Positions 1-10,350 of a stretch of DNA of 64,000 nt are shown here, piece after piece. The stretch's first letter is position 1, and each line of letters begins with the position of its first letter. The notes beneath the pieces were generated by a model that did no database searches, was not told the DNA's origin, and worked only from the letters and a program-made list of their open reading frames with translations. Origin of the DNA: Caproicibacterium sp. BJN0003 (GTDB lineage: Bacteria > Bacillota > Clostridia > Oscillospirales > Acutalibacteraceae); contig NZ_CP111108.1 in the NCBI RefSeq assembly GCF_026314295.1, forward strand, positions 248,001-312,000, given 5' to 3'. Both the position numbers and the translations under genes were made by a program.

Positions 1-111
1 TTGCGCTGCGGACCTTTTGGAGAAGGACGCAGAAAGTTTAAAGAACATCAGATTGCAGATATGGAAGCGCTCAAATGCGGTGAATTTGTGGGGAGGTGCA
101 TTGAGAAATGA
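1..111 (+). CDS. C-terminal fragment of an upstream gene, probably another subunit of the flavin/Fe-S dehydrogenase
   Basis: An open frame enters from the window edge and ends at a TGA at 109-111, which overlaps the ATG of the next gene (ATGA), so the two are translationally coupled. Only 36 residues are visible, with three cysteines and many basic residues; no domain can be recognised. In related clusters the ferredoxin-like subunit follows an NAD(P)/FAD-dependent oxidoreductase subunit, so that is the likeliest identity, but this is inferred from position only. Confidence 0.5.
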   Translation: MRCGPFGEGRRKFKEHQIADMEALKCGEFVGRCIEK

Positions 112-638
112 TTGAGAAACAAGGAATCATTTATACCGGGTTTCCGTCAAAGGAAGAACTCATGTCCTGTCCTGGAGTTCCCAGTGAAGAGCGAATGAAA
201 AAAGGGCGTGTAGCGGTCATTGAATGTGTTCAGCAGATTCCCTGTAATCCCTGCGCCAGTGCTTGCCCTATGGGTGCGATCACAATTGGGGAAAACATTA
301 CGAATCTTCCACATCTGAATGAGGAAAAATGTACCGGCTGTGGGCTGTGCATTGCGAAATGTCCTGGCCTTGCAATTACGGTCGTCAATAAGGCTTTCGG
401 AGAAGGAGAGGCTTCCATTGATTTTCCATTTGAATATTTGCCGCTTCCTAAAGAGGGCGATATTGTGGATGCGGTTTCCCGTGCAGGAGAGCCGGTCTGT
501 AAAGGCAGAATTCTCAAAGTGAAAAATCTTGCAGCTTATGCGGGAACAACTGTTATCTCCATGGCAATTCCGGTGGAGTTTGCTGATACGGTTCGCAGCA
601 TGAAGCGCCTGCCGAATCCGGCAGTGGAAGGAGCGTGA
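108..638 (+). CDS. 4Fe-4S dicluster ferredoxin-type subunit of a flavin dehydrogenase complex
   Basis: A 176-residue cytoplasmic protein with two iron-sulfur motifs: Cys40/46/49/53 followed by Pro, and Cys75/78/81/85 followed by Pro. This is the layout of an 8Fe ferredoxin domain (roughly residues 35-92). The remaining 85 residues have no cysteine cluster and may pack on partner subunits. It overlaps the upstream gene by 4 nt and is followed closely by a BFD-like [2Fe-2S] protein and a D-amino-acid-oxidase-fold flavoprotein. That set is the electron-transfer arrangement of archaeal/clostridial proline dehydrogenase (PDH) and opine/octopine oxidase complexes. It would carry electrons between flavin centres. 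The amino or imino acid substrate cannot be told from sequence. Confidence 0.85.
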   Translation: MIEKQGIIYTGFPSKEELMSCPGVPSEERMKKGRVAVIECVQQIPCNPCASACPMGAITIGENITNLPHLNEEKCTGCGLCIAKCPGLAITVVNKAFGEGEASIDFPFEYLPLPKEGDIVDAVSRAGEPVCKGRILKVKNLAAYAGTTVISMAIPVEFADTVRSMKRLPNPAVEGA

Positions 639-643
639 ACAAA

Positions 644-922
644 ATGAATGATGATGTTCTGATTTGCCGCTGTCAGGAGATTACCCGCGGAGAGATCATT
701 CAGGCGATCCATGATGGCGCGACGACAGTAGACGGTGTAAAACGCCGCACCAGAGCTTGTATGGGACTTTGTCAGGGAAAGACCTGCGAACGTCTGATCC
801 AGGGAATTATTGCGGAGGAAACGGGGAAAAATCGTGCGGAAATTCAGCCGCAGAAAACCCGTATGCCGGTGCGTCCGCTGAAATTAAGTGTGCTGGGAGG
901 GGACGGAAAAGATGAAGTATGA
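644..922 (+). CDS. BFD-like [2Fe-2S] subunit
   Basis: A 92-residue protein beginning at ATG 644, chosen because AAGGAG at 628-633 sits 10 nt upstream; an in-frame GTG at 635 is too near that site. It has the bacterioferritin-associated-ferredoxin-like pattern: C8-x-C10 at the N terminus and C39-x3-C43 (with C48) about 30 residues later, expected to bind one [2Fe-2S] cluster. In opine oxidases and PDH-type dehydrogenases such a domain is a separate small subunit or fused to a flavoprotein. The stop overlaps the start of the following flavoprotein gene by 11 nt, which argues for coupled translation and a fixed stoichiometry. Confidence 0.85.
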   Translation: MNDDVLICRCQEITRGEIIQAIHDGATTVDGVKRRTRACMGLCQGKTCERLIQGIIAEETGKNRAEIQPQKTRMPVRPLKLSVLGGDGKDEV

Positions 923-2075
923 TGTCATTATCGTCGGCGGAGGCATTATTGGTTGTTCTGTCGCCTATTATCTTTCCAAACGGAATCAGAAAGTTCTGCT
1001 CCTTGAAAAGCGTGATCATGCACAGGGCTCTGCCGGTGCTACAGATGGTGTTGTCAGTTATCATACCAAAAAACCGGGAGCGCAGATGGATTTGGCAGTT
1101 CAGTCTTTAAAGCTCTACCAGACGCTGGAAAGGGAACTGGGAGAGTCCATTGAGTTTGTTCCTGACTGCGGCGGAATGCAGTTGGCAGAAAACAAGGATC
1201 AGTGGGATATGCTCAGTAAGATTGCAGATAAACAGCGCGAAAGCGGTGTGGATATTCGTATGATTTCAGTCGATGAGGCAAGAAAGATTGAACCTCAGCT
1301 GGCACCTGATCTTTATGGAGTGCTTTATGCACCATGCGGAGGCAAAGTAGAGCCGATCAAGCTCACAATGGCATTTTTGCACGCGGCAAAACGGCAGGGA
1401 GCCGAAGTGAAAAACCATCTGGGAGTTACCGAAATCAAAAAAGACAGTGCAGGCGAAGTAACGGGTGTTGTGACCGAAGACGGTAGCTTTTATGAAGCGC
1501 CGAAAGTGGTGATTTCAAGTGGCTCCTGGTCGGCTGAGATTGGAAAAATGGCGGGACTCGATCTGCCGATTAAACCTCGCCGCGGACAGCTTTTAATAAC
1601 AGAAGCGGTTGGTCCGTTTATGCATTGCACAGCACAGTGTGCTTTATATAATGTAATCAAATTTATGCCGGAAACAATTAAAGACCCTAAAATTCTTCAT
1701 ATAGGTGCTTCTCTAAGTATCCATCAAACGAAAAATGGAGGGCTTTTGATCGGGGGTACCCGCGAATGGGCCGGATTTGATCGTTTTAATTCTTTGGAAG
1801 CAGTGGAAGCAATCGCACATCGGGCACTGCGCTTTTTCCCGGCTCTTAAAGATGTCAGCGTCATTCGTGCGTTTGCAGGATTGCGTCCCTATACGCCAGA
1901 TGGCAAGGCATTGATTGGCGGAACAAAAAAAGTGCCGGGTCTTTATCTGGCTGCAGGTCATGAGGGTGATGGAATTGCTTTGGCACCAATTACCGGAAAA
2001 TTGCTTTCTGAAGAGATTGTAGACGGAAAGTCTTCCTATTCGTTGGAGCCGTTCTCCCCGGATCGGTTTTCCTGA
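912..2075 (+). CDS. FAD-dependent oxidoreductase of the D-amino-acid oxidase family (catalytic subunit)
   Basis: A 387-residue flavoprotein with the FAD dinucleotide motif G9-G-G-x-x-G14 directly at the N terminus, as in glycine/sarcosine oxidase, D-amino-acid dehydrogenase and the beta subunit of proline dehydrogenase. Near the C terminus, the motifs GLRPYTPDG and AAGHEGDGIALAP match the substrate-side FAD contact of the DAO fold. The start at ATG 912 has GGGAGGGG at 898-905 region upstream. With the two Fe-S subunits before it, it is probably the dehydrogenase active site of a soluble multi-subunit enzyme that oxidises an amino or imino acid without oxygen. An oxidase role is unlikely in an anaerobe. 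Confidence 0.85.
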   Translation: MKYDVIIVGGGIIGCSVAYYLSKRNQKVLLLEKRDHAQGSAGATDGVVSYHTKKPGAQMDLAVQSLKLYQTLERELGESIEFVPDCGGMQLAENKDQWDMLSKIADKQRESGVDIRMISVDEARKIEPQLAPDLYGVLYAPCGGKVEPIKLTMAFLHAAKRQGAEVKNHLGVTEIKKDSAGEVTGVVTEDGSFYEAPKVVISSGSWSAEIGKMAGLDLPIKPRRGQLLITEAVGPFMHCTAQCALYNVIKFMPETIKDPKILHIGASLSIHQTKNGGLLIGGTREWAGFDRFNSLEAVEAIAHRALRFFPALKDVSVIRAFAGLRPYTPDGKALIGGTKKVPGLYLAAGHEGDGIALAPITGKLLSEEIVDGKSSYSLEPFSPDRFS

Positions 2076-2102
2076 ATAAAAAAGAGAAAGGGTGGATTTA
2101 CA

Positions 2103-2735
2103 TTGAAACAGTTTGTGATAGCCCTTACCAGACGATGCGGCGCCGGAGCAACCCCAATTGGTAAAATCCTCGCTAAAAATCTCGGCGTACATTTTTATAA
2201 TCGGGATCTTTTGCGGTTGGCTTCGGACGATAGCGGGATTAGCGAAGAACTTTTTGCCAAGGTGGATGAAGAGACCAAAAAAAGTCTGCTTTATAGAGTT
2301 TCGAGAAAGGTATATGACGGTACCATAATTCCGCCGGAAAGTGATAATTTTCTTTCAAATGAAAATCTTTTTAATTATCAGGCGAAAGTGCTCAATGAGC
2401 TTGCAAACAGAGAATCTTTTGTGGTGGTTGGCAGAGCGGCAAATTTTGTGTTAAGAGACCGCCCTAATGTCATTTCGGTTTATCTTTATGCACCGGAAGA
2501 GATTTGTGTCCGCCGCAAGATGAATTTGATGAATTTTTCCTATGATGAGGCAGTTCACTATGTTAAGAAACAGAATAAGTACCGCCGCGGTTATTTTACG
2601 CATCACACCGGACAGATCTGGGAAGATATGCGCAATTATGCACTTTGCATCGATACCAATGAGCTGGGAGATGAAGGGACCGCAAAACTGATTGAAGATT
2701 TCCTTATGCAGCGTATGGAACGAATTCCATTTTGA
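2103..2735 (+). CDS. Cytidylate kinase-like family protein
   Basis: A 210-residue protein of the cytidylate-kinase-like family. The N-terminal strand is followed by a relaxed P-loop (about residues 8-18, RRCGAGAT.. with GK), then the typical family motif YNRDLL and the central FVVVGRAANFVL. True CMP kinases (cmk) have a stricter GPAGSGKS loop, so this is a paralog whose substrate is not known. Start is TTG 2103, 8 nt after GGGTGG. It lies 27 nt after the flavoprotein gene and may be read from the same transcript, but a functional link is not evident. A strong hairpin follows it. Confidence 0.75.
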   Translation: MKQFVIALTRRCGAGATPIGKILAKNLGVHFYNRDLLRLASDDSGISEELFAKVDEETKKSLLYRVSRKVYDGTIIPPESDNFLSNENLFNYQAKVLNELANRESFVVVGRAANFVLRDRPNVISVYLYAPEEICVRRKMNLMNFSYDEAVHYVKKQNKYRRGYFTHHTGQIWEDMRNYALCIDTNELGDEGTAKLIEDFLMQRMERIPF

Positions 2736-2770
2736 TTTTTAAAAGGTAATAAAAAATAAAGGTTTATAGC

Positions 2771-2816
2771 AAAAAAGGTTGCTCTCCAAAATTTTTTAGA
2801 GAGCAACCTTTTTTAT
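2771..2816. terminator. Bidirectional intrinsic terminator
   Basis: A 16-bp stem (arms 2771-2786 and 2799-2814, core GGTTGCTCTC) flanked by A-run on one side and T-run on the other. It sits between convergent genes (kinase-like on plus, tatD on minus) and can end both transcripts. Confidence 0.9.
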
Positions 2817-2826
2817 TTTTAAATAT

Positions 2827-5618
<2,792 letters not shown>

Positions 5619-5708
5619 TCATGGGATTTGCATGTGTATTACATACTGAAAGAAGCAGCATCAAAAAGATAAAACAAATTTGGAAAAAGTTCAGTTCACT
5701 TTTTGATT

Positions 5709-6926
5709 TTAAGAGGTGCTGTCAGTCTCATAAATAAATTTCCGGACTGCAAGACAGTTTTGTGTCAAATCGGGGACCAAAACCATTCCAACGTCTACGG
5801 TAGCGTCCTTCCAGGAGCCGTCTAGAGGGACATAAAAAGTCTTTGTGGAATAAAAGACTGCCGGAGAGGAAAGAAACGTGATTCCGGTGAGCTCAATTGC
5901 CGGGATGTTCGTACGCAGTTTTTTGAGAATATCCGGAAGTTTGGTGATTCCAGAGGGGCTGAAAACTTTTTTCAAGAGCTTTTGAATCACTTCACGCTGT
6001 CTTGTTGTTCTGCCAAAATCAGTACCGACTTTTCGGATACGGGCATAATAGACGGCATCAGCGCCGGTTAGATGGAGATTGCCGGCAGGGTAAGAAGTTC
6101 CTTGATCGTGATTGAGCTGATCGACCAGATCCTGATCCATGGTAACGTCAATTCCGCCAAGATCCGTGATGATATCGGCAAGCCCATCCATATCGACAGC
6201 AATGTATTTATCTATTTTAATGCGGAAGTTATTTTCAATGGTCTGCATGGTTAACGCTGCACCCCCATAGGCATAGGCGGCGTTAAGCTTGTCCATCCCG
6301 TTTTCGGGGACAGCGAGATAAAGATCCCGCAGAAAGGAAGTCAACTTTATAGTGTGATGGTGATGATCAATCGAGAGCAGCATGATCGAATCACTGCGCT
6401 GTGCGCCTGCATTTAATTTGTCGAGCCCTAACAGCAGAATATTTGTGACAAATGGGTCGGACATGACGCTGTAGGTGGGCGCATTTGTAGGCTGCGCTAC
6501 ATATTTGCTCTGATCGGTGTTCCCAGACCGATCCATTTGAGAATAGAGCATTGTTAAAATAACGCCGATAATGATTAAAAAGACCAGCAGAATGCCGAGA
6601 ATTCGGCGAAAAAGATGGTGGTGCCGACGACGGGGCTTTTTGTGATTGTCCAAATCGTCTCGGTCATTTCGGCGAAATGGGTGATTCCTTTCGGAGCGAG
6701 AGGCCTGATTTCCCGGTGCCTCTACATAATTATAACAGTCAATCGGCAGTGTTTCTTCCTGCGTTTTATAGCGAGAGGAAGGAGATGCTTTTCTACTTTT
6801 TTGAGAGCCTTTTTCGGCAGCAGAGGAAGGCTTTTTTGTGGAGGAATAGATATCTTTTGCTTTCCCTTTTCCTTTGCTGTATGAATAAATATCCCGGTCT
6901 TTTTCGGGGTGGGATGAATCAGTCAT
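5709..6926 (-). CDS. LytR-CpsA-Psr (LCP) family cell-wall polymer ligase
   Basis: A 405-residue type II membrane protein. Residues 1-106 are a long, basic and serine-rich cytoplasmic segment, a single TM helix spans about 107-128, and the extracellular LCP domain runs from about 160 to 390. Recognisable LCP features are NILLLGLD, the R-x-DS-I-M motif, SFLRDLYL and the DGLADIITDLGGIDV segment. LCP enzymes transfer undecaprenyl-linked teichoic acid or capsular glycans to peptidoglycan. The cytoplasmic extension is longer than usual and contains two similar DIYSxx-type stretches with adjoining K-rich residues; its role is unknown. Transcribed alone, with its own good promoter upstream. Confidence 0.92.
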   Translation of the reverse strand: MTDSSHPEKDRDIYSYSKGKGKAKDIYSSTKKPSSAAEKGSQKSRKASPSSRYKTQEETLPIDCYNYVEAPGNQASRSERNHPFRRNDRDDLDNHKKPRRRHHHLFRRILGILLVFLIIIGVILTMLYSQMDRSGNTDQSKYVAQPTNAPTYSVMSDPFVTNILLLGLDKLNAGAQRSDSIMLLSIDHHHHTIKLTSFLRDLYLAVPENGMDKLNAAYAYGGAALTMQTIENNFRIKIDKYIAVDMDGLADIITDLGGIDVTMDQDLVDQLNHDQGTSYPAGNLHLTGADAVYYARIRKVGTDFGRTTRQREVIQKLLKKVFSPSGITKLPDILKKLRTNIPAIELTGITFLSSPAVFYSTKTFYVPLDGSWKDATVDVGMVLVPDLTQNCLAVRKFIYETDSTS

Positions 6927-6960
6927 CGGGAGATCCTCCTTATGGTATTAATATAGAATC

Positions 6961-6989
6961 ATTCTAACTGTTTCCCAAAAAACTGTCAA
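6961..6989 (-). promoter_or_regulatory. SigA-type promoter of the LCP gene
   Basis: Minus strand: consensus TTGACA (6984-6989), 17-nt spacer, TAGAAT (6961-6966), about 35 nt upstream of the start codon. Confidence 0.7.
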
Positions 6990-7025
6990 GTTATGTAAAC
7001 TTTTGAAGAAAAATTTTCTTGGCAG

Positions 7026-7054
7026 TTGACTTTTTAAAAAAGCAAGCATATAAT
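7026..7054 (+). promoter_or_regulatory. Strong SigA-type promoter of the T-box leader
   Basis: TTGACT (7026-7031), exactly 17 nt, TATAAT (7049-7054). Transcription would start near 7061, right at the foot of T-box Stem I. Confidence 0.85.
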
Positions 7055-7060
7055 AACACC

Positions 7061-7360
7061 AAATATAAAAAACCGATGAGAAAGAATAGTAACTCTGAAT
7101 ATCTTTTGCAAAGAGAGCCGCAGAGGGTGTGATTGCGGTAAAAAGAGGTAGAGCGAATGGGCTTTTGAGGGCAGGATGAAAAGCGGATTTTGAACCGTTT
7201 AGTAGTTCCTGACGGGGACTTTACCCGTTATCCGGAAAGCGTGTATATTATGAAGTACATGAAATTGAGTGGGCGTTTTTTTGAAACGTCAATTTGGGTG
7301 GTACCACAGGAGTTTTAGAGCTCTTGTCCCTGTGTTTTTGCAGGGACAAGAGCTTTTTTG
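7061..7360 (+). ncRNA. T-box riboswitch leader, probable tryptophan specifier (UGG)
   Basis: The 3' part contains the highly conserved T-box sequence at 7291-7310 (AATTTGGGTGGTACCACAGG), whose UGGU bulge pairs with the NCCA end of uncharged tRNA. The 5' part shows Stem I landmarks: the AGTAA S-turn element at about 7088-7092, AGAGAG and the GGTGTG.TTGCGGT distal loop motifs between 7112 and 7140, and on the 3' side of the specifier loop GAATGGG, placing a UGG codon at 7158-7160. It is followed by a terminator at 7319-7359. The predicted logic is that uncharged tRNA-Trp stabilises the antiterminator and turns on the ABC importer downstream. The specifier assignment is by hand alignment and fits the transporter family. 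Confidence 0.88.
7319..7359 (+). terminator. T-box-controlled intrinsic terminator
   Basis: A 13-bp GC-rich stem (arms 7320-7332 and 7341-7353, core CTCTTGTCCCTG) followed by six T. Its left arm lies just after the T-box sequence, the standard terminator/antiterminator arrangement. Confidence 0.9.
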
Positions 7361-7492
7361 ATGCAGAGAAAGGGGTGGGGCAGATGCCGGATGGTTGGTG
7401 GCAAAGCTTTTTGCCAAAGAAAGAAAATCTTTGTACGAGGGTAGGCATTTGCCTAGATCAGTGATTGAGTGACAGAATTTGGAGGAATTAAA

Positions 7493-8518
7493 ATGAAAAA
7501 AAATCTTTTGAAAAAAATATCCGCATTTGTAATGGCAGCATTTTTAGCGACGGCAGCTACTGGTTGTGGAAGCAGTTCTTCTTCCACCGGTGCTTCTTCA
7601 GAGGCTTCTGGAAAAAAGACAATCGGGGTCATTCAGTTTGCGACGCACCCATCTCTTGATAATTGCTATGAAGGCTTTAAAGAAGGGCTCGCCGAAGGCG
7701 GATTTAAAGAGGGCGAAAATCTGACGATTGATTTTCAGAATGCACAGGGAGAGACCGCCAATGCAGATATGATTGCAAAAAGTCTTGCCGCCAAAAATTA
7801 TGATATGATCGGCGCAATCGCAACGCCTGCAGCGCTGAGCGCATACGGAGCCACCAAAAATGCCGGAACACCGGTAGTCTTTACAGCGGTCAATGATCCG
7901 GTCGGGGCACAGCTCGTTAAAAGTCTTGACAATCCAGGAACCAGTTGTACCGGGAGCAGTGATGTACTTCCCTTGGAAGCACAGGTCAAGATGATTCGTG
8001 CATTTTTGCCCAATGCGAAAAAGATTGGAGTCCTTTATACGACTAGCGAGCCGAATTCGGTTTCTATGTTGGAAAAGTTTAAGGGAGTTGCGGCAAACGA
8101 AGGCTTTGAGGTTGTCGAACAGGGCGTAACCAATTCCAGCGAAGTTGCTTCCGGTGCAACAGCATTGGCTGCAAAAGGAGTGGATTGCTTTAATAACTTT
8201 ACGGATAATAATGTTGTTAACAATCTTTCAAGTGAACTGCAGGCTGCCAAAAAGGCTGGAATTCCGGTATTCGGCAGTGAAGTGGAACAAGTGAAGAACG
8301 GCTGCCTTGCAAGCCAGAGCATTGACTATGTGGCACTTGGCAAACAAACCGGCCTCATGGCGGCAAAAATTCTTAAAGGAGAAGCAAAAGCTTCCGACTT
8401 GCCGGTTTATACGGTAGAAGATGCTACCCCTGTTTATAATGAAACAGTACTGCAAGAAATGGGACTGAGCCTTCCGAGTGAATATCAGACAGCGGAAAAA
8501 GTGACTTCTGCAAAATAA
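7493..8518 (+). CDS. trpX: ABC transporter substrate-binding lipoprotein, TrpX-like
   Basis: A 341-residue lipoprotein. The start is ATG 7493, 6 nt after GGAGG; a lipobox ending at Cys25 (ATGC) follows a short hydrophobic signal, then a Ser-rich linker. The mature part is an ABC_sub_bind (DUF534/PF04392) periplasmic-binding fold (GVIQFATHPSLDNC, NFTDNNVV). Members under Trp T-boxes in Firmicutes have been called TrpX, the binding protein of a tryptophan importer. It is followed by a permease and an ATPase gene. The upstream T-box supports tryptophan, or a precursor, as substrate; the binding pocket was not examined. Confidence 0.9.
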   Translation: MKKNLLKKISAFVMAAFLATAATGCGSSSSSTGASSEASGKKTIGVIQFATHPSLDNCYEGFKEGLAEGGFKEGENLTIDFQNAQGETANADMIAKSLAAKNYDMIGAIATPAALSAYGATKNAGTPVVFTAVNDPVGAQLVKSLDNPGTSCTGSSDVLPLEAQVKMIRAFLPNAKKIGVLYTTSEPNSVSMLEKFKGVAANEGFEVVEQGVTNSSEVASGATALAAKGVDCFNNFTDNNVVNNLSSELQAAKKAGIPVFGSEVEQVKNGCLASQSIDYVALGKQTGLMAAKILKGEAKASDLPVYTVEDATPVYNETVLQEMGLSLPSEYQTAEKVTSAK

Positions 8519-8570
8519 AAAGCACTTTTTTATAGAATGGGATTTTTGGAAAGAGAGCTGAAAAGAGAGC

Positions 8571-9488
8571 ATGAATGTGTTTTTTAATCTGATTTTGGCA
8601 ATCCTCGAGGAGGGATTTATCTACGGAATTATGGCAGTCGGTGTTTATATCACCTATCGCGTTCTGGATTTTCCGGATTTGTCTGTAGATGGAACTTTTC
8701 CAATGGGAGCCTGCCTTACGGCGGTGTTGATTTCGCATGGAATGAATCCGTGGCTTGCGTGTTTGTGTGCATTTTTCGCTGGAACAATTGCAGGCGGAGT
8801 AACAGGACTTTTGCATGTAAAGCTTCACATTACCGATCTGCTCTCTGGAATTTTGGTTATGACCGCTCTTTGGAGCATCAATCTGGCAACCATTATGGGT
8901 GGAAAAGCAACGGTTACGATCTTTAATTCCGACACGATTTTTAATTCAGGGCTTGCGATGCTTTTGCCGAATGGAGCCGCACAGTTTCGGGTTGTTATTT
9001 TGGCAGCAGCTGTTTGTCTCTTGATTAAATATTTGACGGATGCCTATTTACGAACACGTTCTGGATTGTTGCTGCGCGCGGCAGGGGATAATGCCCAGTA
9101 TGTGATTTCGCTGGGAAAAGATCCGGGCAGCATGAAAATCCTGGGATTGATGATTGGAAATGGCTGTACGGCACTTTCCGGCAGTATCTTGGCACAGCAG
9201 GCAGGTTCCGCCAATGTAGCGAGCGGAACCGGTATGGTTGTAATGGCGCTTGCTTCGGTAATTATCGGAACAACGGTCTTTAGAAAAGTCAAATTCATGC
9301 GTGCAACGAGCGCAGTCGTCTGCGGTGCGATCCTTTATAAGGCCTGTCTTGCAGGAGCAATGCAGATGGGGCTCGATACCAATTATTTAAAGCTTTTGAT
9401 GGCGGTCATCTTTACGATCGCTTTGGTGGGGAATCAAGTTACTTTGGGAAGGAGGAAAAAGCAGCATGTCGATCCAACAAAAATCTGA
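8571..9488 (+). CDS. ABC transporter permease of the TrpXYP-type importer
   Basis: A 305-residue polytopic membrane protein of the BPD_transp_2 (branched-chain amino acid/nucleoside-type) permease family, with about eight hydrophobic segments. The N-terminal segment FPDLSVDGTFPMGA and the cytoplasmic stretch RAAGDNAQYVISLGKDPG are typical of this subfamily and form the contact with the ATPase. It lies 52 nt after the binding-protein gene and its last 23 nt overlap the ATPase start, showing an operon. Substrate is inferred from the T-box leader. Confidence 0.9.
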   Translation: MNVFFNLILAILEEGFIYGIMAVGVYITYRVLDFPDLSVDGTFPMGACLTAVLISHGMNPWLACLCAFFAGTIAGGVTGLLHVKLHITDLLSGILVMTALWSINLATIMGGKATVTIFNSDTIFNSGLAMLLPNGAAQFRVVILAAAVCLLIKYLTDAYLRTRSGLLLRAAGDNAQYVISLGKDPGSMKILGLMIGNGCTALSGSILAQQAGSANVASGTGMVVMALASVIIGTTVFRKVKFMRATSAVVCGAILYKACLAGAMQMGLDTNYLKLLMAVIFTIALVGNQVTLGRRKKQHVDPTKI

Positions 9489-10266
9489 GCCTTTGGTTCG
9501 AATGGAACACATTGCTAAAGTTTTTCACCCAGACGAGGTGAATGAAGTTGCTCTTTTCCAAGATTTTAACTTGACTATTCGTGAGGGCTCTTTTGTCTCA
9601 GTTGTGGGGAGCAATGGTTCCGGAAAAACGACCATCCTTAATTTGCTCTGCGGCTCCATTCCGGTGGACAGCGGAAAAATTTTTGTGAGAGATCGCGAAA
9701 TTACGAAGCTTTCCGAATATGCGCACAGCCGGTTTATCGGGCGTGTGTTTCAAGACCCTGCGAAGGGAACCTGCCCGCAGCTGACCATTCTCGAAAACAT
9801 GGCGCTTGCCGACCAAAAAGGAAAACCATACGGCCTTGCCCATGGGGTAAACCGCAAACGGGTGGATGCTTATCGCGGTCAGTTAGAGCTTTTAAAGCTG
9901 GGATTGGAAGATAAGCTGGAGGTGACGGTTGGGAGCCTTTCCGGCGGACAGCGTCAGGCTTTGGCACTTTTGATCGCCACGATGACGCCGATTGATCTTC
10001 TGATCCTTGATGAGCATACGGCAGCGCTGGACCCGCGTTCCAGTGAGACGGTGATGGAGCTCACCGAACGGGTGGTTAAAGAAAAACATTTGACGGCGCT
10101 GATGGTTACGCATAATCTGCGGTTTGCAGTGCGTTACGGAGACCGTCTTCTTATGATGCACCGCGGAAAAATCGTTTTGGATCATGAAGGGGCAGAGAAA
10201 AATGCCTTGGAAGTTCGTGACCTGACGGATCGGTTTAACGAGATCTCAATTGAAGATGGAAATTGA
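9466..10266 (+). CDS. ABC transporter ATP-binding protein of the TrpXYP-type importer
   Basis: A 266-residue ATPase. Walker A is GSNGSGKTT (about residues 46-54), the signature LSGGQ precedes Walker B LLILDEHT, and the switch His is in MVTHNL. The Q-loop has VFQDPAKG, as in other partners of DUF534 binding proteins. It starts at ATG 9466 inside the permease gene after GGAAGGAGG and powers the importer. A single ATPase and a single permease gene imply homodimers of each. Confidence 0.93.
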   Translation: MSIQQKSEPLVRMEHIAKVFHPDEVNEVALFQDFNLTIREGSFVSVVGSNGSGKTTILNLLCGSIPVDSGKIFVRDREITKLSEYAHSRFIGRVFQDPAKGTCPQLTILENMALADQKGKPYGLAHGVNRKRVDAYRGQLELLKLGLEDKLEVTVGSLSGGQRQALALLIATMTPIDLLILDEHTAALDPRSSETVMELTERVVKEKHLTALMVTHNLRFAVRYGDRLLMMHRGKIVLDHEGAEKNALEVRDLTDRFNEISIEDGN

Positions 10267-10276
10267 TATAAAACTG

Positions 10277-10316
10277 CAAAAAGGACACCTTCCTAATTGA
10301 AAGGCGTCCTTTTATT
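10277..10316 (+). terminator. Intrinsic terminator of the ABC operon
   Basis: Stem of about 12 bp with one central mismatch (AAAAGGAC.CCTT / AAGG.GTCCTTTT) followed by a T-rich run. On the other strand it could also end the convergent serine hydrolase operon. Confidence 0.75.
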
Positions 10317-10350
10317 TTATGATTAAAGATAGAATAAGACGAAAGAAAAT

